A stretch of DNA of 64,000 nt. Origin: Charina bottae (taxonomy: Eukaryota > Chordata > Lepidosauria > Squamata > Charinaidae). Numbering within the stretch: position 1 is the stretch's first letter; each line of letters begins with the position of its first letter. The position numbers were made by a program, and so were the translations under genes. This document shows, piece after piece, positions 32,552 to 42,645 of the stretch. Location: assembly GCA_023362775.1 (NCBI GenBank), contig JALMGJ010000012.1, forward strand, positions 17,931,501 to 17,995,500, in the 5' to 3' direction. Under the pieces are notes generated by a model that was not told the DNA's origin, searched no databases, and saw only the letters and a program-made list of their open reading frames with translations.

Positions 32552-32756
32552 TATTTATGCTGGAGTCTTGCTCAAATATGGCTCTAGCCCTCCTACTTAG
32601 ATTTAAATTTTACTCTGTATTACTTGTTAATGTATATTTTCCCCCAGTTCGTGGGCATAGGGAAATAAATAATTTGTGGGATCAGTTTGATGCCTACATA
32701 CATTTGTTATCATGTCAGTACCTTTACTACCCAGACTCTATCATAATAATAGCTGT

Positions 32757-33206
32757 CTAAAATGTGAACAAGACAGAGAAGATAGGTGGTTTGAGAGAGG
32801 GGTCAAGGAATCCATTTATGCCAACTTGGAAAATCCTTCCTTGAATAGAGGTGGGGGCCTCAGGCACAATCTTTCACCTATTTTCCTTCCTGCTTTGTCT
32901 TCTGTGCCTAGGAAGATTAAGACCATTTCGCAAGCTCAACAGCAGCATGGTAATCTTAACGATCCTCCTTTAGATGATAAAGGGACTTAGAAATAACATC
33001 TCAAAATAACCATGACCTAGCCCCAGGTGCAAGGTCACACAGCCACCTAGAAACATATTTAAGGATTCCCTTACTAACTTTGCTCAGACTGAAGAAGCTC
33101 CTTGGATAAGGAGCGAAACGTTTCCACTGAGAAAATAGAAATCCAGTTGACATGATTCAAGCTACAGACAATTCCACCTGGATGACTGAGAACCTTCATA
33201 GACATA
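32757..33206 (+). pseudogene. Penelope family 2 C-terminus and 3' terminal repeat
   Basis: Plus frame reads REDRWFERGVKESIYANLE and PSLNRGGGLRHNLSP, the conserved segment after GIY-YIG in Neptune/Poseidon-type Penelope elements. The 3' terminal repeat holds a hammerhead-like motif (33089-33122) and ends with the tgattcaagctacagac and gatgactgagaaccttcat blocks. The same element is on the minus strand at 46778-47365. Confidence 0.87.
33082..33136 (+). ncRNA. Hammerhead-like motif (Penelope family 2)
   Basis: CTGAAGA at 33089-33095, a perfect 7-bp stem II GCTCCTT-GGAT-AAGGAGC, then GAAACGTT. Stem I can form between CTCAG before the box and CTGAG after it. This is the cleanest stem II in the window. 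Confidence 0.65.
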
Positions 33207-33957
33207 TAGAAACAAAGGCAAATCCTGATACTGCCGGAATCTTAATCTTAATATAAAACATGTATCTTAATTTCACAACTACAGGCTTTTATTTAACAAG
33301 CATCTAATTCTGGTATCTAATTCTCCCCACATATGAAAGCAGTACCTTGAGGATGTTTGGTCATGTATGGAGAATGAATGAAATGAAAATCAAACTGGAG
33401 AACAATTAAATGAAGGAATAGGGAACGGATTATGAAGAACAACAAGACTGAGAAAATCATGTTTGGATGGAGTTGATCATGTCTGCAGAGAGAGGCCAAA
33501 AATTTAAAGAAGAAAAGGCAGTGTTGGGAACTATAACCCAATGTTGGGTTAAAGATATGAATGTTATGGCAAGTTTGATAACATTCAAAACTGATCTATG
33601 ATGGATGAAGGACTCTGGATATATCATAAGTAGTCTCCAGTTTAAATAGCTGTTTTACTCTGGTGCAAAGACTACGAAACCTATTTTAAAGTCCTGCAAG
33701 ATATGTGCTCATACGAACTGGTTTTTAATCAATGTTGTGGAAAGTAAGATCAATATTACTCCATGTGATCAAGGTTTAATTTGCTGTTTAAAAACTTTTT
33801 TTTAAACTCTGATAGACATTTATTTCAATATTCTTTCTCTCATTTGTCAATTTTTCTTTTTTCACTTTTTTAGTTCTTGTATTTGGTTAATGCTTTTCTT
33901 CTCTTTGTTAATGCAGTGTTTCTAAAAAATAAAGAACAAAACACAATGTATGAAGTA
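33207..33957. other. No recognised feature
   Basis: AT-rich sequence with no supported element. Confidence 0.45.
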
Positions 33958-34935
33958 TTATGTATTGTGGAGTTCTTGGTGCTCTCTGAGCCTTGTTGTT
34001 TTCTTGCAGATGTTTCATTGCCAGGCTAGGCAATATCTTCAGTGCGAAAAGGGCGTGGGACTTGTTCTCTGTTTATATACCATGGCTTGTCCTGCTTGTG
34101 TTGGTGGAGGTGTTGTTCTCTCCTTAGTAGTTCCTTGACTGGGCTGTTGTTTGCTACTTGGTTGATTGACTGAGCTAATAGTTCCTTGATTAGGGTATAT
34201 TGTGCTGTTTGATTGTTCCTCTGGTGCTAATCGGTGTAAATCTTTGCATATCTGGGTGATGATTGCTGGCAAGGAGGTGTTCTGGTCTTCTGGCTTTTCT
34301 ATTGTCTCTTATGAATGGTATGTAAATGTTGTTTACCTCTATGTGTCTGTTGATGGCTGCTTTGTCTGAGTGCCAAGCTTCGAGGAATTCTCTAGCGTTT
34401 TTGGACTTGGCTTGGTTTAAGATGCTCACAGTTTCCCAGTTGAAAGTATGGTTAAGTCTGTCCATGTGTTGTGAGATTAAGGAGTTTTCATTGTGTCTTC
34501 TGACTGCTAGTTGGTGTTCGTGGATGCGTTCTGCTAGTCTTCTGCTGGTCTGTCCTACATAGTGGCTGTTACAGTCCTTACACTGTAGCAAATAAAATAA
34601 ATTTTATTTATGTTGTAGATAACTCATTTTTTTTCTTCTTGGGCTACTGGGTCTTTTGGGTTAGTTACGATGTTCTGAAGGGTTTTGGTTGGTTTGTGTG
34701 CTACGGTGATGTCGTGTGGTTGTAACAGTCTATTAGTAGTTTCTAAAATGTTTCTTATGTATGGCAGTGTAATCCTTTTCATAGCTTCTGTTGGTTTTGC
34801 TGTGGTGGGTTGAGTGGTCAGGCACTTTTTGATAAAGTTGCATGGGTATCCATTTTGCTGGAAGATGCTATATAAGTGGTCTGTTTCCTTTTTCTGGTGT
34901 TCTGGGTTCTGGGTTGCTGCAGTGCGTTTATGCTC
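33958..34935 (-). pseudogene. Penelope family 1: GIY-YIG endonuclease and 3' end
   Basis: On the minus strand, frames read PYIRNILETTNRLLQPHDI (the linker before the nuclease), then, in the 134-codon frame 34190-34591, CKDCNSHYVGQTSRRLAERI, the GIY-YIG catalytic motif (YVG with the following arginine), [10 protein letters not shown], and [15 protein letters not shown] fusion to RT is the hallmark of Penelope elements. The 3' terminal repeat lies at 33958-34190. The frame breaks before the nuclease, and the RT is missing. Most complete family 1 copy here. Confidence 0.9.
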
Positions 34936-35149
34936 GTCTGACGTATATGCTCATCAGTATTATGTATGGTAGAAGCAAGGATGGAAAGGTATCAAGAGAA
35001 ATAGGGAATGATGTCAACATAAACTAGTTTTAGCTGAATTTGGCTTTTTTTTTATCTTACGCTGTTAGTGACTTTGCCTTACTGTTTCTTACTTCTTTTC
35101 TATTCTTTTCAACTACAATGCCCTTATAAACACTTCTCAATGCAATTCA
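34936..35149. other. No recognised feature
   Basis: Boundary between the Penelope copy and Gypsy 2; the left LTR edge is not resolved. Confidence 0.4.
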
Positions 35150-35469
35150 TTGAAATGCAGATTAAGATTTATTCAGGATACATGTAAATTGAAGCACTCC
35201 TAAAGATCTGAATGAGGATTCCCGCCAAACCTTGCTACCTTAACCCTCCCCCTTGCACGCCAATTTCTCAGGCGCGATGATGTCAGTGTTCAAAACTTTC
35301 GCTCTCCATTCCCAGCCTCCATCTCCTGCAGGTGGTTGACCTTGACGCTGCATTCTCCAGTCTCCAGAAGAAGTCATAACACTCTGTGCCTATTCCCCCC
35401 TCCCTGCAGTTCACACACTAACTACCTCTCTATTACTAATGACAGGATTCATGGCGATGAACCCTGACA
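35150..35469 (-). repeat. 3' LTR of Gypsy element 2 (left edge approximate)
   Basis: The right edge is fixed by ccctgaca at 35469, matching 39195. Minus-strand aataaat at about 35166-35172 would be the polyadenylation signal. The inner flank on the minus strand, cttttggagggtcagca, is a candidate polypurine tract. Confidence 0.7.
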
Positions 35470-35635
35470 TGCTGACCCTCCAAAAGAAAGAGCAATATAC
35501 ACAGTACAAGCAAATACAATGAATAAAATAGCATAACAAATGCGGGTAGAATACTTCCAGGAAATACAAGGAAATAGCAGTGGAGTATATGTTGAAATCT
35601 GTAAAAGAAGCAAAATCAGCACATAAATAAAACAC

Positions 35636-36410
35636 TCATCCAGGTTTGTCAGGGAATTTAGAATGAAACTTCAACAACAAATTAGGAGCTAACACATGGG
35701 CTTTATCCACCCATTCCTGAAATCCTAGAGGCAAATGTTTCCATTGAATCAAATACTGTACTTTCCCCCTATCAACCCGAGAGTCCAAAATGTCTTTTAC
35801 TTCGAAATGTTCCTCATTCCCCACCATGATAGGCGTTGGGGGTAATGGCTCTGGATGCCAGTGTTCAGAAACTTTAACTGGTTTAAGTAAACTAATGTGG
35901 AAAACAGGATGTACTCTCCAAAGATTCTTTGGTAATTAACCACTTTAATGATAGGAAAACGTCCCACATACTTAGGTCCCAGTTTCTTGGAGGGTTGGGT
36001 AGAACGTAGATGTTTTGTAGACAAATAAACCTTTTCCCCCACAACCAATGGCCACTCTGGAGCTCGTTTGCGATCAGCAAATTTTTTATAAGTGTCTTTT
36101 GCCTCTTGTAAAGTTTTTTGCATTACTGGCCAATTGGCACATATCTTTGTAATCCACTCATCTGCCAACACTGGATCAGGAGATGATGTCGAGTTAGGGT
36201 CTGGCAATTCAGGTATAGGCACAAAGTCTTGACCAGTAGCAACTTTAAAAGGCGAAAATCCAGTACTTTGATGTACAGCATTATTATATGCTACTTTAGC
36301 AAATGGCAATAGATCAACCGAATCATTCTGTTGATAACTGATATAGCATCTTAGATATTGCTCCAATACAGAATTCAATCGTTCACTCGCACCATCAGTA
36401 GAAGGATGGA
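35636..36410 (-). pseudogene. Gypsy 2 integrase C-terminus and chromodomain
   Basis: The minus frame 35797-36378 begins NSVLEQYLRCYISYQQN (after the third catalytic residue of integrase), then YNNAVHQSTGFSPFKVATG, and the GPY/F-like module KLGPKYVGRFPIIKV. A second frame (35636-35827) is the chromodomain: EVKDILDSRVDRG, YLIQWKHLP, EWVDKAHV. One frameshift lies between them, and another (one base, near 36413) separates this part from the main pol frame. Confidence 0.88.
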
Positions 36411-38723
36411 AAGCGCTACTTCAGTACCAATCAATTTTAAAAATGATTTCCAAAATTTTGCAGTAAATTGACTTCCGCGGTCACTAATTATCCTCACGGG
36501 GGCACCGTGTGCTCGATAGATATGCAAAATGAATAATTTCGCTAATTGTCCAGCAGATGGCAACCCTTTACAGGGAATGATATGGGCTTGCTTAGAAAAT
36601 AAATCAGTCACCACCCAAATCACAGTTTTTCCCTTACTTTCAGGCAAATCTACAATGAATTCCATAGCAATCTGTTTCCAAGGGCTTGTTGGCTGCGCTA
36701 CCCCCTGCAACAATCCCACAGGCTTGCCCAGAGCTCTTTTCATAGTGGCACACACAGGACACGACAATACATACTGTTTTACATCTTTTCTTAATGTGGG
36801 CCACAAAAATTGCCTTCTGACAAGATGTAATGTTTTCACAAAGCCAAAATGTCCAGCAGTTTTATCATCATGACAATGTTGCAGAATATGCTTTCTTACA
36901 GTTTCAGGAATATACAACCTGTCCCCACTCCACCACAATCCATTGGTTTCAGTTAAAGACTGTTTATGGCCATTCCACCATTCATCCTTTATTATTGCTT
37001 CTCTGATATCTTTTTCTAATGAAGGCTCAGGCATTGCGTTTTGACTCTTAGCCTGGCGTCTAGTAAGGGCTACTTTTCCCACTTGCTGAACTGGTTGAAT
37101 TTCAGGGATTGCTTCCAAACCAGATTCCTTTACATTAGAAATTCCTAACTGTTGAGGAGACATCACTGTGGTAACAATCTCCTCCCTCTGGCTTTCATGC
37201 TGGGGCAAGCGAGATAATGCATCTGCTAGGAAGTTTTTCCCGGCAGGAAGGTATTTCAAAGTGAAATTGAATCTACTGAAAAACTCAGCCCACCTCACTT
37301 GCTTAGGGTTCAGTTTACATGGTGTTTTCAATGCTTCCAAATTTTTATGATCAGTGAACACTTCAAAAGGGTGGGGAGATCCCTCTAACAAATGTCTCCA
37401 TGTAGCCAAAGCATGACGCACAGCAAATGCCTCTTTTTCCCAAACGTGCCAACGTCTCTCCGATTCAGTGAACTTACGAGAGATATAGGCACAGGGTCTT
37501 AATTTATTGTCCTTATCTTTTTGCAATAACACACAACCCACAGCGGAGTCTAATGCATCTGTCTGGATAATAAAGGGTTGTTCAGAGTCAGGGTGTTTTA
37601 AAATAGGCTCAGCCGTGAACAATTGCTTCAGCTGTTCAAAAGCACTTTGGCAAGCTGGCGTCCATTTTAACTTTGATTGCGGCTTGTTTGCCACCACCCC
37701 CTCATTGGAGTTTTTTGTTTTTAACAAATCTGTCAAAGGCAAAGCTATGGTTGCAAACAGGGGAATGAACTGGCGATAGAAATTTGCGAACCCCAGAAAT
37801 GATTGTAATTGCTTCTTTGTTCTTGGTGCCTCCCAATCCAACACATCCCTAACCTTTGCAGGGTCCATCTCAATCCCTTGATGTGATATTCTATATCCCA
37901 AAAAATCCAATTTTTCTTTATGAAATTCACATTTAGACAATTTAACATACAGTTTAGCATCCAACAGTCGCTTTAACACTTCTTTCACCAATTTTACATG
38001 TTCTTCCATGGTTTCTGTATAGATCAAGATATCATCTAAATAAACCAACACTCCTTGATATAAAAATTCATGCAGAACCTCATTAATTAAGCTCATGAAG
38101 ACTCCAGCCCCCCCCCTTAATCCAAACGGCATGACCCAATACTGAAAACAACCTAATTGACAATTAAAAGCAGTTTTCCATTCATCCCCTTCCTTTATGT
38201 GCACTCTAAAATACGTTTCCCTTAAGTCCAGTTTGGTGAAGATTTTCCCTTTGGTCAATTGCGCTAACATGTCTTTCAACAAAGGCAATGGATACTGATT
38301 GGAAATGCAAATTTCATTTAACCCTCTATAGTCAGTGCATAGTCTCAAAGTTCCATCCTTCTTCTTTCGAAACAACACAGGTGCAGCCATAGGTGACGTG
38401 GATGGCTCAATAAAACCCCTCTTTAGGTTCTTATCTATGAAATTTCTCAATTCCTGTAATTCCTTATGAGTCATAGAATACAGCTTAGGTTTAGGAAGGA
38501 CTGCCCCGGTTTCCAACTCAAGAGCACAATCAGTTTTCCGATGAGGAGGAAGCTGATCTGACTCAGTCTCTTCAAAAATTTCCTCCACTTCCTCATATGA
38601 CACCGGGGCATTTGCAGCTTGTGCTAGTTCTCTACTGGCTTCTACAGTTGTGTCTGCTACTTTAGACTTAAGCTTCATGTCCTCACTTTCCAACCCTGAA
38701 TATGACCCATCTGCAAATTCCAT
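36375..38723 (-). CDS. Gypsy 2 pol: RT, RNase H and integrase, 782 codons
   Basis: The longest open frame in the window. Residues 50-110: RT leader (QLPPHRKTDCALELE). 118-250: RT palm with LCTDYRGLN, KLDLRETYFRV and the catalytic YLDD at about 228-231. 380-470: RNase H with TDALDSAVGCVLL (aspartate about 389), WEKEAFAVRHAL and FTDHKNLEAL. 600-660: integrase HHCC zinc region with CPVC at about 655-658. 690-770: integrase core with VDLPES and ISDRG aspartates. The third catalytic residue lies past a one-base frameshift near 36413, after which the frame ends on unrelated residues. The upstream protease part is cut off by a stop at 38724. It would copy RNA to DNA and integrate it, but without gag and an intact integrase it cannot act alone. 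Confidence 0.93.
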   Translation of the reverse strand: MEFADGSYSGLESEDMKLKSKVADTTVEASRELAQAANAPVSYEEVEEIFEETESDQLPPHRKTDCALELETGAVLPKPKLYSMTHKELQELRNFIDKNLKRGFIEPSTSPMAAPVLFRKKKDGTLRLCTDYRGLNEICISNQYPLPLLKDMLAQLTKGKIFTKLDLRETYFRVHIKEGDEWKTAFNCQLGCFQYWVMPFGLRGGAGVFMSLINEVLHEFLYQGVLVYLDDILIYTETMEEHVKLVKEVLKRLLDAKLYVKLSKCEFHKEKLDFLGYRISHQGIEMDPAKVRDVLDWEAPRTKKQLQSFLGFANFYRQFIPLFATIALPLTDLLKTKNSNEGVVANKPQSKLKWTPACQSAFEQLKQLFTAEPILKHPDSEQPFIIQTDALDSAVGCVLLQKDKDNKLRPCAYISRKFTESERRWHVWEKEAFAVRHALATWRHLLEGSPHPFEVFTDHKNLEALKTPCKLNPKQVRWAEFFSRFNFTLKYLPAGKNFLADALSRLPQHESQREEIVTTVMSPQQLGISNVKESGLEAIPEIQPVQQVGKVALTRRQAKSQNAMPEPSLEKDIREAIIKDEWWNGHKQSLTETNGLWWSGDRLYIPETVRKHILQHCHDDKTAGHFGFVKTLHLVRRQFLWPTLRKDVKQYVLSCPVCATMKRALGKPVGLLQGVAQPTSPWKQIAMEFIVDLPESKGKTVIWVVTDLFSKQAHIIPCKGLPSAGQLAKLFILHIYRAHGAPVRIISDRGSQFTAKFWKSFLKLIGTEVALSILLLMVRVND

Positions 38724-38846
38724 TTATCCAGACACCCAATCGATGTGGGGATTGTGTTCCCTTAGCCATTTCAGCCCCAACACGATAGGCTGATTTGCTA
38801 TAGGAGCCACGATGAATCTCACAGTCTCTTGATGAGTCCCAATAGT

Positions 38847-38992
38847 TGGCTGTTGTGGGTCTTCCGGGCTGTGTGGCCGTGTTCTGGAAGTTGTGGTTCC
38901 TCAGGAACCACAACTTCCAGAACACGGCCACACAGCCCGGAAGACCCACAACAGCCATCGAACTCCGGCCGTGAAAGCCTTCGACAATACAT
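38847..38992. mobile_element. Penelope family 3 hairpin unit with 12-bp target duplication
   Basis: 146 bp. Arms of about 57 bp (tggctgttgtgggtcttccg to the complementary end) meet at a very small loop near 38903; then comes ccggccgtgaaagccttcg and the end gacaatacat. Duplication agtcccaatagt at 38835-38846 and 38993-39004 (the target is Gypsy 2 protease). It lacks the hammerhead segment found between the arms in the copy at 51698. Confidence 0.9.
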
Positions 38993-39120
38993 AGTCCCAA
39001 TAGTCATTCTTAGAGCTTCCTTATAATATTCTACTGCCCCCCCCCTTCATATCTGACCCATCTAGCTGACAAAAAATGATGGGTACTTTAAGTTTATGCA
39101 ATTTCAATCTCAACCCAGTT

Positions 39121-39195
39121 CCCTCCTCCCTGCAGTTCACACACTAGCTACCTCTCTATTACTAATGACAGGATTCATGGCGATGAACCCTGACA
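39121..39195 (-). repeat. 5' LTR remnant of Gypsy element 2
   Basis: 75 bp matching the last 75 bp of the LTR ending at 35469 (ctgcagttcacacac through catggcgatgaaccctgaca) with one difference (taactac versus tagctac). Confidence 0.88.
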
Positions 39196-39902
39196 ATAAC
39201 ATTGCTTAACTTGAAAGGGAATATGAAGGGTATGTATCTGATGAAATAGATTGTGATCAATGAAAACTTATGCAACAATATATTTGTCTTTAAGCTGCAG
39301 CAAGATTCTAGTCGGTTTTGCTCCTACAGACTAATAATATTACTACCATTTTAAGAACATTTATATATTTTAATTTTTAAAAAAGTGGTCAGTAATAAAA
39401 TGCCCCATATGAACACCAAAATAATTATTACTTTGTGGCTTATTTGCAATTATTTGTGTGCTGCCTACTTAACTGATTCTTCAGCATTGTATCCAACAGC
39501 TACCTTCTAAAAGGTTTTCTAGCAGAATCCAGTAAAACAAAATCACAGTGACTCTTTTTTTTCCAGATGAAACCTAAGTCAGGTTGGTTAGTTATTGCCA
39601 AATATTGCAGTTCTCTGACTCTTTTCCCTAAGCTACAGTTTAGAAACAGCCATCTGCAATTTGCTTAAGATTTATATTTCTGTGTGAATGCACTGAAATG
39701 GAGACTTCCCACTGAGAATGTCTCTAGAAACAAATGTAAAATAGGCCATGGACATTTTTCTGGTTTATTACCAGAAATCCCCAGAGTTTTGAAGTTACAT
39801 TACACAGTAGGTCATAATTTACAACAATGCACTCATGGGCTTGTCACCTACAGGGTCCCTGCTCAATTTTTCTTTTAAATAAAATATTAACTAGGTGGAT
39901 GG
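39196..39902. other. No recognised feature
   Basis: AT-rich sequence with no supported element. Confidence 0.45.
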
Positions 39903-40173
39903 ATGGGGACGTGGTGGCTCAGCGGGTAAGACGCCAGGCTTGTCGATCGGAAGATCGCAAGTTCGGAGGTTCGAATCCCTAGCCCTACGTGACGGAATGA
40001 GCTCCCGCACTAGCTCCAGCTCTTGCCAACCTAGCAATTCGAAAGCATGCAAATGCAAGTAGATGAATAGGTACCACTTTGGTGGGTAGGTAACAGCGTT
40101 CTGCGTGCATCATGCTGGCCACATGACTGCGGAAGCGTCTTCGGATAACGCTGGCTCTTCGGCTAACAAACGG
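39903..40173 (+). mobile_element. SINE-A, 3'-truncated
   Basis: Head ggggacgtggtggctcagcgg and B box ggttcgaatcc are intact. It stops after ttcggctaacaaacggag and joins the Penelope RT fragment, so the BovB-like end is missing. Confidence 0.9.
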
Positions 40174-40186
40174 AGAAGAATCTGTA

Positions 40187-40805
40187 AATGCAGGGGATGG
40201 CTTCTCCAGGATACAGACGGTGGTAGGTAATCCTATCGATTTGCATTTACGGACTCCCTAAGATCCACAAGGAAGGAACACCCCTTCGGCCCATAGTCAG
40301 CAGCATTAATTCGGTAACATACAACATTGCCAAACACCTCTCTACCATACTAGCACCTCTGGTTGGACACTCTGAACACCACATCCATAATTCGGAAGAA
40401 TTTGTTTCCAAAGCAAAGATCCTGAAACTGGATACAGATGAAACTATGGTCTCCCTCGATGTGTCCTCCCTTTTCACCAGCATCCCCACCACTCATGCTC
40501 TATCTGCGGTCAGGAAGAGACTAGAAGAGGACAGCACCCTTGAAAGGAGAAACCATCTCAATCCAAACCAGATCTGCCATCTTCTGGACCTGTGTCTCAA
40601 CACCACTTATTTTTCATACAGAGGTGACTTTTACAGACAAAAACACGGCTGTGCCATGGGTTCTCCTGTGTCACCCATTGTGGCCAATTTATACATGGAA
40701 GAAGTGGAGAAGAAAGCACTCAACACATTCCATGGAACAGCGCCCACCCACTGGTTCAGGTATGTGGATGACACCTGGGTTAAAATCAAGGCCTTGCGAC
40801 CTTGA
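40187..40805 (+). pseudogene. Penelope-like reverse transcriptase fragment
   Basis: A plus frame starts with IYGLPKIHKEGTPLRPIVSS, the Penelope RT fingers motif, then SLDVSSLFTSIPT (motif A), HGCAMGSPVSPIVANLYMEE (motif B) and RYVDDTWVK (the catalytic YVDD, about 40765). This is the only Penelope RT domain in the window. It ends near 40805 and has an upstream stop. Which Penelope family it belongs to is not clear. Confidence 0.92.
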
Positions 40806-40984
40806 GTCAACAGCAACAAGCTGTAACGGTCCGGCGCGAACAGTCTGGCGCAGAGAACAGAATGCACTCCCCCTTCCTTTTCAGCGCGCTGTCTCTGGCT
40901 GACATGTATCTGCAAAAACGCAACTCACAATAATGGCAGGAGACTCAAAGAGGACCTGACATCTCCCGAGCCTATGCTCATGTC
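40806..40984. other. Unassigned GC-richer stretch
   Basis: Includes a ggcgcgaacagtctggcgcag block with a short direct repeat. No call possible. Confidence 0.4.
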
Positions 40985-41105
40985 TGATTTTTCCTACCCA
41001 AACAAATGAAGAACTCTGCATTTGTTCCTGCTGAAATGCATTTTACTGTTTTTTGCCCATTGTTTCAGCTTGTCATGATCCTCCTGAATCTTGATACTGT
41101 CATCT

Positions 41106-41515
41106 TTTTTTTTATAGTTTAAACTTTATTGATTTTCAGAGTATAGATAAAATACAAAATAGAAAATACAGAAAAGCATGAAAATAGAACTAAAGAAAAA
41201 AGAAGAAAAAACTATAAAGTGCAAATAGACAGAAAACAAAGACGGAAAAGTGACTTCCAACTTTCTCCAATACGGATACAGATAAATTTACAAAAATAAT
41301 ATCTTACCAATGATTAAACCATAGTAACGTCATTTCTATTAAAATAAACCAATTAATCATTAAAACCGAAAACCAGAACATCATTTTTTTCTACCACAAG
41401 CAAGTACTCTAGAAGTGGTTGCCAAACAGATAAAAATCCAGAAACTGAATGTTCTCTAATTAATGCTGTCAATTTAGCCATCTGGGCCAGATCCATTAAT
41501 TTAACAATCCAATCT
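41106..41515 (-). mobile_element. L1-like LINE 3' end with 24-bp target duplication
   Basis: The target duplication, ending gatactgtcatct, is perfect over 24 bp at 41082-41105 and 41516-41539. The insertion begins with a T-run (minus-strand poly-A), has the tgacttccaactttct 3' UTR block, and ends with a minus frame WIVKLMDLAQMAKLTALIR and GFLSVWQPLLEYL, the very end of an L1-like ORF2. Complete proof of target-primed insertion. Confidence 0.92.
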
Positions 41516-41640
41516 TCCTGAATCTTGATACTGTCATCTAAGGTGTTTCCCATCAGCCCTTTGTGTCATTTGCAAATTTGATAATCACATTTTGTAACAC
41601 TTCAGCCAACTCATTTATAAATATGTTGAACAGCCTAGGG

Positions 41641-41713
41641 CAGTGTTTCTCAACCTTGGGAACTTTAAGATGTGTGGACTTCAACTCCCAGAATTCCCCA
41701 GCCAGCAACACTG
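41641..41713. mobile_element. Foldback MITE family D, short copy
   Basis: cagtgtttctcaaccttggg through caacactg; 8-bp duplication gcctaggg at 41633-41640 and 41714-41721. It keeps one full arm and only the tip of the other. Full palindromic copy at 48210. Confidence 0.88.
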
Positions 41714-42189
41714 GCCTAGGGCCTAGAATGGAACCCTACGGTACCCTGCTTTGTGCAGAGCTATGGATATACACTCAACGGGTGTGATTTTCATCAGTCA
41801 GCTCTGTATCCCTCTAATGGTAGCACAGGCTAGTCCATATTTTGCCACTTTCTGCACTAGGATCTCAGGGCAGACTTTGTCAAATGCTTTGCTGAAATCA
41901 AAGTACACTATGTCCATTGCATTCCTTTGGCCAATGAAACTGATCACCGTATCAAAAAAGGAGGTCAAGTTGGTTTGGCATGACTTGTTCTTGAGAAATC
42001 CACGCTGGTTCCTGCCAGACAATACATTCTTTTCTCAATGCTCACAAAATGATTGCTTAATCATTTGTTCCAGAATTTTGCAAGGTATCAACATTCTACA
42101 GTTGTTACCCAGGTCCTCTGTTTTTTTCCCTTTTGAAGATAGAAACAACATACTCTATGCCCTTCTCCAATCCTCTGGCATCCTGTACC

Positions 42190-42275
42190 CATTGTGGGGG
42201 AAGATGGGCGGTGATATAAGTTGGAAAAATCAATCAATCAATCAATAAATAAATAAATAAATAAATAAATAAATC
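42190..42275 (+). mobile_element. L2-type 3' tail with CAAT/AAAT repeats
   Basis: gggggaagatgggcggtgatataag followed by (CAAT)n and (AAAT)n. Only the terminus; interrupts CR1. Confidence 0.75.
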
Positions 42276-42645
42276 ATAAGAGATTCTGAGATGACATCTG
42301 CAAGCTTTTTCAAGACTCTCAGATTAATTTATCTGATCTTGGATACTGGTCATGGTAGCTAGCTGATCCCTAAACATCTCTTTACTTACTTTGGTTTGCC
42401 ACTTTGTCCTTGTGTCAGTTGTTCTGCTTAGGTCTATTTGAACACAAATGGAGAAGACCAAAACAGAATAGGAACTGAGGAGCTCTGGCCTGTCCATGAG
42501 GCCTGTTACTATCTTATTATCTCCTCCAAGTAACAGCCCCACCCCTCCCTTTTTCTTCCTCCTACTACTGACCTTTTAGCTTTCCTTGCAAGCTTTTGTG
42601 CTTTAGCATATCTTTCTTTCTATAGCTATTAGCCACTTGCAGATA

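Larger units (their letters stand above)
30740..32756 (+). pseudogene. LINE 5' region: leader and AP-endonuclease fragment, split by two insertions
   Basis: After the BovB insertion, plus frames read GGISILSWNVAG (about 31960-32000), SFDILLFQETWAMEDLSIPGY and PSGGVSSMVS, then, past SINE-A (32218-32551), VLLVNVYFPPVRGH and YPDSIIIIA. These are the SWNV, QETW and NVYFP landmarks of AP-type endonucleases of non-LTR retrotransposons. Before the BovB, a proline-rich plus frame (30990-31241) may be the N-terminal leader. The clade is uncertain. The copy is cut at 32757 by a Penelope element. Confidence 0.75.
35150..39195 (-). mobile_element. Ty3/Gypsy element 2, 5'-deleted, with near-intact pol
   Basis: The left (3') LTR ends gaaccctgaca at 35469, and the same terminus reappears at 39121-39195 as a 75-bp LTR remnant. 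Between them, on the minus strand, are the end of protease, RT, RNase H, integrase and chromodomain. Gag and most of the 5' LTR are absent: the protease region joins the LTR remnant directly near 39118. A Penelope-derived hairpin (38847-38992) interrupts the protease region. I found no matching 5-bp flanks, probably because I cannot place the left edge. Confidence 0.9.
40985..42645 (-). pseudogene. CR1 LINE RT-region fragment (minus), with insertions
   Basis: The minus frame 41798-42022 reads NQRGFLKNKSCQTNLTSFFD and DIVYFDFSKAFDKVCPEILV, RT motif A of CR1. The rest to 42645 matches the CR1 RT and connecting region by pattern but is full of stops. Four later insertions interrupt it: an L1-like 3' end (41106-41515), a foldback MITE (41641-41713), an L2 tail (42190-42275) and, at the right end, SINE-A (42646-42812). 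Confidence 0.78.

Noticed and set aside
34326..34562. Plus frame over the Penelope nuclease
   Set aside because: Antisense shadow of the GIY-YIG frame.
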